Assembly: GCF_014529535.1 (NCBI RefSeq)
Contig: NW_023503374.1
Location: 1,674,001-1,738,000 of the forward strand
Reading direction: 5' to 3'
Origin: Bradysia coprophila
Taxonomy: Eukaryota; Arthropoda; Insecta; Diptera; Sciaridae
DNA length: 64,000 nucleotides
In this document: positions 1-11,772 of the stretch, in pieces
How positions within the stretch are numbered: the stretch's first letter is position 1
Layout of the letters: the number at the start of each line of letters is the position of its first letter
Position numbers and translations under genes: made by a program
Notes under the pieces: model-generated
What the model was told of the DNA's origin: nothing
The model's database searches: none
What the model saw: the letters and a program-made list of their open reading frames with translations, nothing else

Positions 1-892
1 TTTTAACTTTCACCACAAAAGTTGTAGTATCCAAGGTTACCATAAAAATGTGGTTGACGATTACACTAAAAATGTAGTTAGTACTATCTTAAAGCAAAAT
101 ATTTTTAGTTATGTGAATCGCTAAATTTTAATTTTCAAAATTTGGTAATGTTTTAAACTATGCATCCGTGCAGTACATTTTAAAACCATTTTCAAATCTG
201 AAAAAAGCAGTGAAACAGTTAACCCTGCAGACCTCTGCCTCAGATGTTCTCCGATGAAGTCAAATTTTCTCAATTTCCTGTCACACCCTTGGACAGCGAC
301 GGCCAACGGCAACCGTAGTATCGTTGGACTTCTGGTGGACTGGTCTCTACTATCAATTGTCAAACTTGTTTGGTCGCTGCTGTCCAAGAGATTCCAAAAC
401 CGAAAACTATATACTGATTTTCAATGTCTAGCGCTTCCACACACTGACCTTTCGACCTTCTTTGGGTATGTATCGCAGCGTCTTTCTAAGCACTACAAAC
501 CTGCACACTTCCAAATAAATCGTCTGTTTATTGGCGAAATAATTGTTGAGACGTGTCTATAGCCGAAAATTTTAGTTTCTTTCCTTTGGTATTTATAACC
601 ACAAAGCCTATTCCATCATGTTCTCGCTTCAAATACGAACAAAACGAGCTATCACTCGACTATGTAGGTTTAAAATTACCGGAGATACATCGTTTTGAAA
701 TTGGTCACTTTTCATACAAAATGCACAAAATGACTTTTTCCAAGCAATCAAAATCATTCAACTTACTCTGTATGTTTCTGTCTATCCATCTATCGATGGG
801 CTATCTCGGAAAGTAGTCAGCCAATCTCTATGAAATTTTGCAGGAGACAAAACGTAAAAACATAAAAATGAACTTAAGGTCACCGAGGCGAT

Positions 893-1110
893 TAAGAGGT
901 TCAAAATTGCTGCCGAAATTTTCATAAAAAAAATTTTATTGGCTAAATCGGTAGGTGTTAACTTGGACATCATTTTGATGAATAGAATGTGGGGTCGCCA
1001 AGACAAGGAAGAGGTTTAAAATAGCAGCCGAAATTTGCACAAAAAATGTTATTGGCTATATCGATAAGTCTTCACTCGAGTATCATTTTGATGAGTAGAT
1101 TGCGGCCTAA
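893..1110. repeat. Diverged two-copy tandem repeat, period about 115 bp
   Basis: Two adjacent copies (about 893-1005 and 1008-1110) share AAGAGGTT-AAAAT, GCCGAAATTT, TTATTGGCTA and ATCATTTTGATGA in the same order and spacing. The copies differ at many positions, so this is an old duplication. No coding role is apparent. Confidence 0.6.
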
Positions 1111-1149
1111 ATTTCAGGTTAAGCGCCCAAAACTTCTAAAATGAATGAT

Positions 1150-1668
1150 ATCCCAACAAAAATCTCTACGAGGAAAGTGTAACGCAGTCTTTGAAATATA
1201 CAATTTCTAAAATGAATGATATCGCTAGAGTTGACGCTTTCAGCTTTATTACGCAAAAATTAAATTTTACACCCAATTAGTTCAAACGAGCTGGCTTAGT
1301 TTTCCTAATCATCTGCCAAATAATTTTACCAAAAATATATTTGAATTAAAACAACAAAAATTTTACGAAAAAAATCTGCGTCGCATTTGGCAGATAAATT
1401 TTCTCGTATGTCTGTTCCTGAACATCTGGCACTTTGCGACGCAGATTTTTTTGGTAAAATTTTGGTTGTTTCCAGTCAAATTTTTTTTGGTACAAATTAT
1501 TTGGCAGATGATGAGGAAAACTAAGCCAGCTTGTTTGAACTAATTGGGTGTAAAATTTAATTTTTGCGTAACGAAGCTGAAAGCATCAACTCTAGCGATA
1601 TCATTCATTTTAGAAATTGTATTTCAAAGACTGCGTTACACTTTTGTCGTAGAGATTTTTGTTGGGAT
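1150..1668. repeat. Long hairpin (inverted repeat, about 235-bp arms)
   Basis: The left arm (about 1150-1388) and right arm (about 1434-1668) are reverse complements with scattered mismatches around a loop of about 45 bp. The ends read ATCCCAACAAAAATCTC and its complement, and both arms carry AATTAGTT and GATATCATTCATTTTA blocks. There is no coding capacity. It is most simply a foldback or MITE-type transposon; a transcript through it would form a long hairpin. Confidence 0.85.
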
Positions 1669-2375
1669 TAACATTTTTGAGGAAGATTTGTAGAACAACC
1701 ATCGACATTTCAGAATTGAATCCTGGGACTGGTGACATCCTGAAGTAATACATGGTGCGTCACCATTAAAAAGAAATCCGACACCAAAAGACTTGTTGTA
1801 AAATTCTTGTATTTACCAGTAGGTAATCTTTATTTAAAAAAAGAGAAAAAACAGAAGAGGAAACAAGAAAATAAAATATTTCATTTATAGGATTATACAA
1901 TTTTTAGATGATATTTTGACAATATTTTCCCTTTTCTTTGCACATCGACAAGTCATTTAATGAAAGTGTAAACAAGAAATAATGTTTGAGAATTCAAATT
2001 CGGCAGATTTACTCCACATTTACATAAGTGTTAATTGAAATCACGCACACACAAAAATATTCTTATGTGTGAAATGGCGCACAGGCGATCAAATGGTGAA
2101 TGACACAAACAATGAAAAATGTAAAAAAAAAATATTTCGAAATTTACTTCAACAGAAATTATATAAAACAAACGGAAACCATTCTTTTTGGAAGGAAAAT
2201 CAAATCCAATGCTGATTTAACAAAAAAAAAAGTTTTCTCTAAATTAAGATTCGTTAAAAAAAAAAATATCAAAAATTATCTTCGCCTCGACAATATCTCA
2301 TGCATTTCCACAAAAAAATTGATTTTAAGTTTAGTTTCACATTTAATCATTTAATGAAAATCACAATTTAACAAT

Positions 2376-5300
2376 TTATTGCTGTCGTGCTGACACTATG
2401 AATCGATTCTGTCTTTCGATGTGGTCAACCTGGTAAAATTTAACAAAATTTAGAAATCGAAGACAAAACATATCGCGGGCAACATGCCTAACGGGCGAAT
2501 CTCCGATATCTCGGTTCAGTAGTTTCTGGCATATCGGAGACACGCCCTTCAGTGATATTTTGCCCACAATATGAGACATTACCTCAGCCCAAGCAAAGCG
2601 AACATTTTTGAATAGCTGAAAAGAATGAAAAACAACAAAAGTTAGTAGGTCACACGAGATTAGGATAATGCTGCGTCTAATTTTGATGATTAAACCTAAT
2701 TAAACCTAATTTTCGCTGTGACGACTTTCCTTTTCCTGTATGAATCATATCAAGTGCTAACCGAAATAGTTTTAACCCATGAGCAAGCTGGTGCACAGCC
2801 AAATTTTGTGATGGATATTTATAGAAAGTTCATTGAAAATTTTGAAAATCCTTTCATCACAAAATCTTCAGAAAACTAAAGAAAATTCTGGAAAATCCAA
2901 CGATTCAAATCCAAATCATGGAAAATCTTCAGAAGATCATTGAAAATCGTCAGAGGAATTTATAAATGGATTTGTAATAAAGGTTGATTGGACGGCAATA
3001 AAGTTAGTTTGTGGCAATGAAGCGGGGCCTATTTTGGAGAAATGGGACCTGAAATGAAGGCACATTAGAGCATATACAATTTTGAGACTTAAAAGATTCG
3101 TGTGTGAAAAATGTGTATCATCGAAAACTGTATCCCACGGTAACCTCTGACCGCCACTGTATCCGGAGGTCGAAACAGCATTTTATCTCCACTTTCGCTT
3201 CACGCGATCCATGGGAAAGGGAAGAGCAATTATGCTCTGTTTGTTTGTTTTGGTGTATTCGTTTGAACTTGATTTTTTCTGCGTATTAGATAACGCCACC
3301 CCTGGAATTAGTGTGTTTTCCAGGTAAAATAAAGTTTTGTACCTTCGGAATATTGAATGTTTATTGATTGACTGAAATGTCATGCGGTGCTCTGGCACCC
3401 TTGCCTTCGCCATCTCGTTAGTTGGTGGTGGATTTCTAATATGTTAATCCATGAGTTTTGGGCAACCATTGTGATTCACTTTGCAAAAACGTTCTGGTTA
3501 AGAACGCAACGACTTGAATCTACACTGGATTCTTCAATCAATAATTCGGAACTTAGAACGAGATACTGTCAACAAAATCCTGTATAAGGACAGAATAGAT
3601 TCTGTCAACTTTTGGTGGCTTTTTATCTTGTAGAGATTCAACGGCACGTGAATCTGGAACGAAGCTGAACCACGCGTGGTGAAATCAAGTTTCTAACTCT
3701 CGAATAAGTGTTCTTGTTCCCTATGTGTTTATGGACAAAAGAAAGTATATTCTTAGACCATAACACGGGTAGCAAGTAAAAGACGAAATATTCAAATTCT
3801 GAAACACGTTGCTTTTAATGCTCTAGTGCGATAAAGTCCCTTGCAAATCCATTATCGCACTAGCGTGATAAATTACGTTTATATAACATTGTACACAGCT
3901 GCATAAGTTGCAAATATGATCACTGAATTGCATAAAACGAATTTAATGTCTTGTCTACGAATCAATAAAACATAAAATGAACTACGATTTGCAATTATTT
4001 CGATAGCATGGAACGCAGTACTAGTTTATACTGAAAACTACAAAAGCGACATCTTTATTTTCATAGCTTAACACGGTCGTTTCTTGAAGTTTTATACTTG
4101 AAAACTATAAAAGCGCCATATTCAGCTACAGCTATAGGAAAATTGCTGGCAAGTGAAAAAACTGTCAACAAAAAACATGTCCTATTATGAAATCGACAAA
4201 TAATTGAAACGCTTGTGAAAAAGAAAAGCGTGCGAGTTGGCTTTTTTTGGAAAAGGCCTACCTCTCCTTAAACATGTAAGGTCTTCCCTGGAACGAACAT
4301 AAGCATTGAATCAGATCAATCTGATCTGATCTGAAATCTGAAAATGCCAATCTGCATTTTTCAGATCAGATCAGATTACACTCAAGGTTGATCTGATCTC
4401 ATCTGAAAAGATCAGATTCGTTATTTTCAGATTTCAGATCAGGTCAGAACAAACTGTTCCGAGCCCTCGACTCGAGGGATCCGAAGGTGTCGCGGGAGAA
4501 GTCTCACCCGATGGACTTTGTGTTTCCAATGGTGATATCTCGTAAGGTCGACCGCTTTTTTGAAAACGATGTTGTAGAATATAGAGAAGACACAAGTTCT
4601 CTGGACCATCCGCACCTTCGACAACTTTGTAGAGTTATCAATGATCTACGTTCTACTAGAACATCTTTTCGAAATTGCTGTCAACTTTCCGACATAACCA
4701 TCGGAAACACTAAGTTGATCGTGGGAACTTCTTCCTCGACACCCCACGATCACATTTCTGGACTCAGTTTTCGATAAGCCACAATTCTTGGCAGGCAGGC
4801 GGACCTTATAAGTCTCAAAATTCGATAGGTCCTAACATGTAGACTCAAAATAGCAGTCAATTACCGTTGTAAAGGAGGAGAAATTATCTATCGGATTCCG
4901 ATTGTCGGAATGTGACCTCAACGGAAAGTAGCCAAAATTAAAATTTGCAAAAATTTAATCCAGATTTCTAAAGTCGAATTTCTAAATGGATCAGAGAAAC
5001 GATGCACCAATTAGACAATGGGTATGACTGTCAGAAGCAGCCAAGCTGCCTAAGAGTTCTTGTTTTCCATCTTATGTTGAACTTTTCTGTACATTAAAGT
5101 ACTCGAGAACTTACCTGTGCCAACCACACATCATCAGCTAACAACTCGTTCAAAATGACAGTTGATCCTTTGGTAGGGTCTTGTACATTCTTCTCCGCTA
5201 CCTTCTTAGCACATTCGATGTACATTAAGTATTTCTGATGAGTTATCTTGTGATAAAGTTCCACTCTGGAAGAACACACTCGACACAGCAGTAGATCCTA

Positions 5301-7216
5301 GCGCATGAAACACATCCGTCGTTAACCATTTTCCGTTCAACAAATTTCGTTGAAACTCAAATTTACCTTCTCGAATCCCATTCGACAATCTGGCTCAACC
5401 TTTTCAATGGTAGCCGGATTGTACGGATTGCCGTAAAGCATCAATCGCATCGATATGCCCGGTTGATGGCAAGCAACGCAAAACAGATGACTGGTGCCAC
5501 CTTGTCCCAAATCCGAAATGATATTGTAGCACGGCCACGTCTCGACGGACAGTGTCATCGTCTTCGGCCACGGTGTGATGTTCAGTAGACGCCGTTTTCG
5601 ATCGTGTGTAATCTCGTCAATTGTTTTTACGTTGGACAGGAAATAATCGTCTGGGAATGGAGTGTTTCGGTGTTAGATTATACGTCAATTGGACGGCGTA
5701 AACGGTCCCGGATAGCGTACCTTGCTCTTGTGTTATTTCAGTTAGAAAATTCGAATCCAGCGCTTGCGATATTAAAGTCTGAATGTAAACTTCGAAATTG
5801 TCCTGATAGGCGCTAGAGTCTTGCATCACCTTTTCGATGAACATCTCTGTATCGTCAATGGTCATCTCGGTTCGCAGAAATTCGACGAACATGCCCGTAT
5901 TGGAGAGATGGTTGTAAACGCGTATTGGTATTTTGGCGTATTTATGCTCAGGTGTTAACGCAGCGTACTGAAATAGTTGGTTGCAAATAGACTATCGTGC
6001 TGGTATATGATGTACGTGTTCAATTACCGTTTGAATGTTCTTGTACAGCGTCTTTCCATTCTGAGTAAACGGCTCGTACTTTTGCAGCAGATTTTTATTG
6101 TCGACCCGCCAAATGCTAGGCCAATCATGAATCAGCTCGGATCGATTAACCACAAAGTCACCAGCCTATTAAAAAAAATGTTTTTTTTTGGAAATTATAG
6201 CCCTGCGCTGATTAGCCGATAGAAATGTGGAATTGTTACCCGGAACTCCGATTCGTTATCATCGCAATGCTGATTATGTTGCTGCTGTGCTATAATCTGC
6301 TGCATTCCATGTTGAGTCTGCCGGTTTCCTTGTCCGTACATCATTTGCTGATTCGGTTGCGATTGATACAGGGACATTTGCTGTTGGCTCGGCTGCGAAT
6401 CGTCACTCGAATCGAACTCACTAATGCCTGCACCTTTGACAGCCACTGTTTGATTGGAAAGGGTTGGAACTCATTTTAGTAGGACGATCGATCGGAAAGG
6501 GAGTTTGTTGTAAGAAAGACACAAAACTCAATTTCATTTACATGTGGTTTTTGATGATGAGACAATACACAAATGACACAAAATCCAAATCCAGATTATG
6601 AAAACGTGTGTTGCAAACGTTTTAAGAAAAAATTTGATTAGTTGAATGGTTTCTTAGTGCGTATTAGGTATAATGATTGATGGATAGTAGCCCAATCAGA
6701 TGGAAAATTCAATGAACACAAACACGATTCCGATTTCGGTTAAGCATATGATTTAGGCTACTTCAAAACAAAAACTGTTGCCAGGCTGGACAAGCTCATT
6801 AAAAAAAAAAAAAACAATTTCCAAATAAAAAGGGAAAACCAAAGACATTACCTGTGAGAATGTTTGATTTACCACGTTTGTTGCGGCTACTAATCAACGA
6901 TTGCTTGCCTTTACGACCTCGTCGCCGACCTGGAATGTCTTCGTCTTCATCCTATCAATATGCAAAATTTCGGTCAATTGAATTGTCGATTTTCATTTTC
7001 ATTTCTGTTGAACCTTATCAGCCTGTGGAGTCCATGCCGGATCCGAATCAGAATCGACGAATTCGGCCGGTTCTTCTTGTTCGTCATCGTTGCCAGATTT
7101 CTGCATCAAATTGACAATGCTGCGACCTTTCGCTTTACGATGGGATGTCTCGCGTCTCATTGGAATAACTAACGGATCTGCTTTGGTGAAAATATTTTCG
7201 TCAGATTCTGAACATT
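2376..7216 (-). CDS. QSER1/PRR12-family protein, C-terminal exons 2-9 (DUF4211 region)
   Basis: Continuation of the gene whose first exon is 13676-17381. Exons on the minus strand: 7216-7014, 6951-6852, 6445-6240, 6165-6028, 5967-5721, 5650-5367, 5297-5115 and 2615-2376. All have GT-AG borders and consistent phases; the total CDS of 5307 nt gives 1768 residues. Exon 3 encodes a basic, AT-hook-like stretch ([10 protein letters not shown], about residue 1310). Exons 5-9 resemble the DUF4211 C-terminus of vertebrate QSER1/PRR12: [37 protein letters not shown], then a [14 protein letters not shown] segment and VWLAQLF, which spans the exon 8/9 junction. Two CxxC pairs (about residues 1591/1594 and 1633/1636) suggest a zinc-binding knuckle. 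Family members are chromatin-associated; QSER1 is reported to protect regulatory DNA from methylation in mammals. The last exon lies beyond a 2.5-kb intron and is the least certain part. Confidence 0.85.
2616..5114. other. Last intron of the QSER1/PRR12-like gene
   Basis: A strong donor (CAG|GTAAGT on the minus strand, at 5115/5114) and a pyrimidine-rich acceptor before 2615 bound this 2.5-kb intron. It contains a GATCTGATCT-type simple repeat at 4314-4447. An open stretch at 4487-4777 (plus) resembles nothing I know. No other feature was seen. Confidence 0.6.
4314..4447. repeat. Degenerate ATCAGATCTG simple repeat
   Basis: About 130 bp made largely of GATCTGATCTGA and CAGATCAGAT units in both orientations, so the stretch is internally self-complementary. 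It lies in the last intron of the QSER1/PRR12-like gene. Confidence 0.8.
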
Positions 7217-8772
7217 CTATGGCGGTTTGTTTAACAAAAAAAAAACCTTGATTCTACCCCAAAGTAATTTTTCTTTCATTAAAAATGCTTCTTCCTATCC
7301 AACAACCCCCCAACTGCACTAACAATCTAGAGAAAAATTAAACTTTTAACCGACTCGGAACCTGAACTTTCAAGTTCAAATATTCGTGACTTACGTGACT
7401 ACGAACGTTCGAGCGTTAAAATTTTCTGAATGGATCAGGTCGGGATCGGGTTGAAACCGAAATCTAAAATTTCAGGTTCAGGTGAAGTACGGATCAAACC
7501 AGAGTCCAACCCGTTTCATTCAACTAGTTAGCGCTTACACACGGAAAAAACTCATTAAACGTACTGTGGAGGACATGTGGATCGAATATGACTGATTTAA
7601 ACTGATCTAACATTTTCAAAGGACGCTCTTATGACGCCTGAAGTTACCCAGTCGTCCGTTTTCATTTCGTTATGCCTTGGTTTACTTAGACCACACATCT
7701 GTCAAGTAAACGGATACAAAACGAATTGACACCTTAAGATCTGAAGTGGAAATGAAAAACTTAGAATAGTTTTCACAGTAAATTTCACGAAACACGATTC
7801 GAAATCTAGAAAATAGACGCAGAGCTTTGGTTGCAGATTTTGACTACATTTGTTACTATGTATGGTGATAACATTGGATGGAAAGTTACCTGAGGGTTAA
7901 ATTGACTTTACGGTCAAAAGATTGTCAATTCCATTTACTTGACTCAGGATAAAAAATGAAAGATCTCGTTTTCGCTTGTTTATTAAACCTTGGCTTCGCC
8001 TCGGATCAACAAAGTACTCTGTTTGTGACAGTAAAAATGCACTTAGCGCACACAAGTATGTAAAATATCTCACGTAATTGTTTGTAAGCTATTGTTTTTG
8101 ATTGTGTGATTACTCCACTCGCCTTCGGCTCGTTCCGCAGAGGTCCACTTTCGACAAAACAACAACATTACAAGCAAGGACGTAATATACTGTTACTTAC
8201 TGAGGTCACCGAAAAAATTGCTTCATTGATTAAATGAACGGTTTTCTGTGCAGAAGCATAGAGAAGACTACTACTCGCTGCACGTTCGCAAAATGCGTCA
8301 TTACTTCCTTGACATGAGCGTTTAAACTCATTTACCGGGACCTTCGTGAGTGTAAGAAATTTACTTAATTGTCCTTTCACTCGGGCTTCAAACCCCGCAG
8401 TTGGACAAATTAAAACTTGCAAACAAGAGCGTACTGTCTTTGAATTGAAAATTTTGTTACTTTACATCCCTCTACTGAAAAGTGCACTGTACAGCAGAGC
8501 AACCGAACTTTCAGTAGCTCGACTCAGACTTCACATCTCGAGCTGGGGACCAGGCTCTGATGCCAATCAAACTGTTAATCGAAGTTTCAGTAGCTCGATA
8601 AATCAAACTATTTGAGATGGAGTAAACGGTTCGAGGCGAAGTCAAAGTCATACATTTCTTTGGATAACTCTAAACCCTCCAGTTAGTTATATCTAACGAG
8701 GATTCATAAGTTTCTCGGATAACTTTCGACTGGCGGTTCCCTTGCCAGGCAACTTTTTGTTTCGATGCCAGT

Positions 8773-9533
8773 TACAGTCTACGACATCTCAATTGTCTCA
8801 CATCTTATGATTTCCACGTTTTCAATGAATTCGACACATTCCACACAGCTCACACTCTGTATCAGTATAATCCGCTGTGGTTGCCAAGGTTGTATATTAT
8901 TAGGTGGTTGGGCCAACAGCCTTTTTTCGTGGTGGCATTAAATAAAAAAAAACTGGTTGCTGCTGTGTTGCTGTTGCGTTTCAAATTAGTGGAACTCTTC
9001 GCTGTGGCATTATCGCGAAAAAATAAGTGACGGCTGCGAAAAATTCACCTAAATACAAATTCACGTTCATTTTTGATTGTGTCGATCGGCATCATTGACG
9101 TACATATTTTAAGTTCTCATTAATTACTTTGCGTGTCCAAGTACTAGGTAGCGTCAATCAAAATTCTAAAAAGACAGGCTAGCTCACTTCTGACATGATC
9201 ACGAAGACAGTAAAACAATTTAGAAGAGATTTATTGTCTACTAAAATGTTTGTATTGAAGATATAGAAGCACTGACTGCACTCATCATATTTTAATGCCA
9301 ACTGCTTTTATGAGTGTCTTAACCTGTTCCAACTTTACCAACTAATTTGAAACGCAACAGCAACACAGCAGCAACCAGTTAATTTTGATTTAATGCCACC
9401 ACGAAAAAAAGCTGGGTGCCCAACCTCCTAATAATATACAACCTTGGCGACCACAGCGGATTATACTGATACAGAGTGTGAGCTGTGTGGAATGTGTGGA
9501 AGATGTGAGACAATTGAGGTGTCGTGTACTGTA
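8773..9533. mobile_element. Non-autonomous TIR element, possibly Tc1/mariner type
   Basis: Arms of about 200 bp (8773-8990 and 9341-9533) are inverted copies of each other, including ACGACA-CTCAATTGTCTCACATCTT, the CACACAGCTCACACTCTG block and the GCAACAGCAACACAGCAGCAACCAG block. The ends read TACAGT...ACTGTA, which fits a TA target duplication flanking a CAGT terminus, typical of Tc1/mariner-related MITEs. The interior has no transposase frame. Confidence 0.75.
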
Positions 9534-11228
9534 TTCCTTGTTCGGCAATTATCGGTAGGTCGTAGATGGGCCTAAATAACTTACCAGCAATTTTGTTTTT
9601 TTAAATTAAATTGAGACGACAGAGGTATCCGTGTATGATCCGGTATTTTTTTACATAAATTATAGGAAATAATGGAACATCATAGCGCCATCGATTTATG
9701 GATTTTTAGCAAGAAAATAATTTTTCTTCTTTCTTTGATGGATTAATATGGACATGATTTAAAAATGGTTCACATTCACATAAAAAAAACGAATTAATGA
9801 AAGTGGTGAGCATCGCATAAATTAGCTTCCCAAATTGGTGTGATAAATTAACCCGATCGAGAAATGATTTTGAACATTTCCCACTGGCTGATAAAATTAT
9901 TAAAAAAAAAACAATTATTTCCTATAATCTATATACGTAAAATACCATGGCGTTTTTTATATTATGGGGGAGGTGCTACCGAAATATCTAATTAAAAAAT
10001 TGACTTTGTTTTTTAAATATTTTTTTTAATTAATTTGTGTTTTATTTGTTTCTTTGTTTTTCATTGATTTTTTTTATTTCATTTTTTTTTATCTGTTTAT
10101 GCTATTTTATTTACAAAATAATTATTTACATAAATATTTATAATATATTGTGTTCCTTTTTCAAAAAATGTAAAAAAAATCGTCATCATCATCATCGGTG
10201 CATTTTGTTTATTCATAAAAAAAACCTTCTTTTCATTTTCATTCGTAAAACAAATGTATAACAATTTGATCCTCTTACAAAACAAAAAAGAAAACAAATA
10301 ATAATTAAAAAGAAAAGAAAATTGACATTTCCACTGAATTTTATATTACGTTCATGTTTTATCAAATTTTACGACGCTTTGTTTGTTTTGTTTGCATTTT
10401 TTATATATAAATGTATCCCTAAAACTATGCAACGAATTTAAAAAGAACAAAAAAAATTATTAATGGAAATTTCAGATATATAAAGAGCTCACAATTTTTC
10501 GTAAAAATTAAAAACAAAAATTTTAATGGAAATTTCAGATACTCGAACTCTTCCAAATTTTTCTCATCTGTGTGTGTTTTTTGTGTGTGTTTTACATACA
10601 TTAATAATTACATCTTCTATTTATTTACAATCTTCTTGAAATCAAGAAAACATCTCTTAAATTTAACTCTTTTTATTCTTCCTTTTTTTATTAAAAAATG
10701 TGAATGCAATTGCAATATCAACTGACACGTTCGAAGAGAGAGAGAGAGAGAGATAGTGATAGAGAAAGAAAACAAAATTTAAAAATCAAACAAAAATTAA
10801 AACAAAAACAAAATGAAAATTCTGCTTGGTGGTAATTAACAACATTGATTTAAAATAAGTAGACGAAATTGAGATTTTCCGGTATTCGGGGAAACGAATC
10901 CAATATTTTCATGTAGACTAAGTGATATACAAAATGTATTCAATTCAACCCATTTGACATTTTAATTAATTTATTTTTTTACTCATATCAACCCACGGAA
11001 ATGATTCATTACTGATGACATTTCCGCAGGACAAATTGGCGAGTAATCGTACATTACGTAATTGATTCGGACATTTTTCATTTTTGTCTTAGCGGGAGTT
11101 TGTAGCTCTCGCTTTCGGCGCGGGGTACAATTTTCTCACTCGTCAAAAAACGGGGAGTGAATAAATTCGCTATGCACATCTAGCAAGAGCTGGTACACCC
11201 TACAACGCATTTAAATCTTAGTGTGAAA

Positions 11229-11535
11229 CAGAGTGGAAAGCCGAGCGATTTTTCTTTTACCGGCCGAAGCCTCGGCTTGACGGCACTAGAGAGCTTAAGT
11301 GTCTTGTACAAATAATTAGGTATTAATTAGAGGAATCATCATGGGGTTAGCGAACCGAGCAACCGAGCAATAACTTTTAAGTTTTTGTGCAGCCGATCGC
11401 TGACACCTTCAAAAGATGATGCCTCTAATTAATACCTAATTATTTGTTCAAGACACTTAAGCTCTCTACAGCGTCATCTCCAGTCCAAGCCGAGGCTTCA
11501 GCCGACGAAAAAAAATAGCTTGGCTCTCCACTCTT
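11229..11535. repeat. Foldback element, about 110-bp arms
   Basis: The left arm contains GAAGCCTCGGCTTG, GAGAGCTTAAGTGTCTTG and AATAATTAGGTATTAATTAG; the right arm has the same blocks reverse-complemented in reverse order. The loop of roughly 75 bp is about 11341-11415. Noncoding and intronic; most likely a MITE. Confidence 0.85.
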
Positions 11536-11685
11536 GAAATTATCTCGTCCATCTCTTTTGCAGGAAACATTTTATGCATTGTAGGTGGTGTTCAGTTCGT
11601 TGTTACTACTTCCAGTTTATCGTTTTTACCGGTCTCACAATCATATACCAAGAACCGTACGAAAAACACAGAGTTAGAATAAATT

Positions 11686-11772
11686 TACGTTGGACGCTGC
11701 GAAAGTAATTCATTACGTGAAGTAACAAATTGTTACCTCACGTAATGAATTACTTTCGCAGCGTCCAACGTA
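11686..11772. repeat. Near-perfect 87-bp palindrome
   Basis: 35-bp arms (11686-11720 and 11738-11772), ending in TACGTTGGACGCTGCG, are perfect reverse complements. The 17-bp centre is itself palindromic (GTAACAA-A-TTGTTAC), apart from one outer mismatch. Such a young, near-perfect palindrome in an intron can extrude as a cruciform; it may be a very short MITE. Confidence 0.9.

Larger units (their letters stand above)
1..2375. other. Gene-free flank with repeats
   Basis: I see no supportable gene. Open frames here are short and low in complexity. The stretch holds a diverged tandem pair near 893-1110 and a large hairpin at 1150-1668, listed separately. The remainder is AT-rich sequence downstream of the QSER1/PRR12-like gene. 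Confidence 0.6.

Noticed and set aside
4487..4777. 96-codon open stretch on the plus strand, in the last intron of the QSER1/PRR12-like gene
   Set aside because: No recognisable motif, it is antisense in an intron, and there is no convincing splice or start context.
10037..10297. Overlapping open frames of Phe/Lys/Ile-rich sequence
   Set aside because: Low-complexity AT-rich DNA; the composition is not protein-like.
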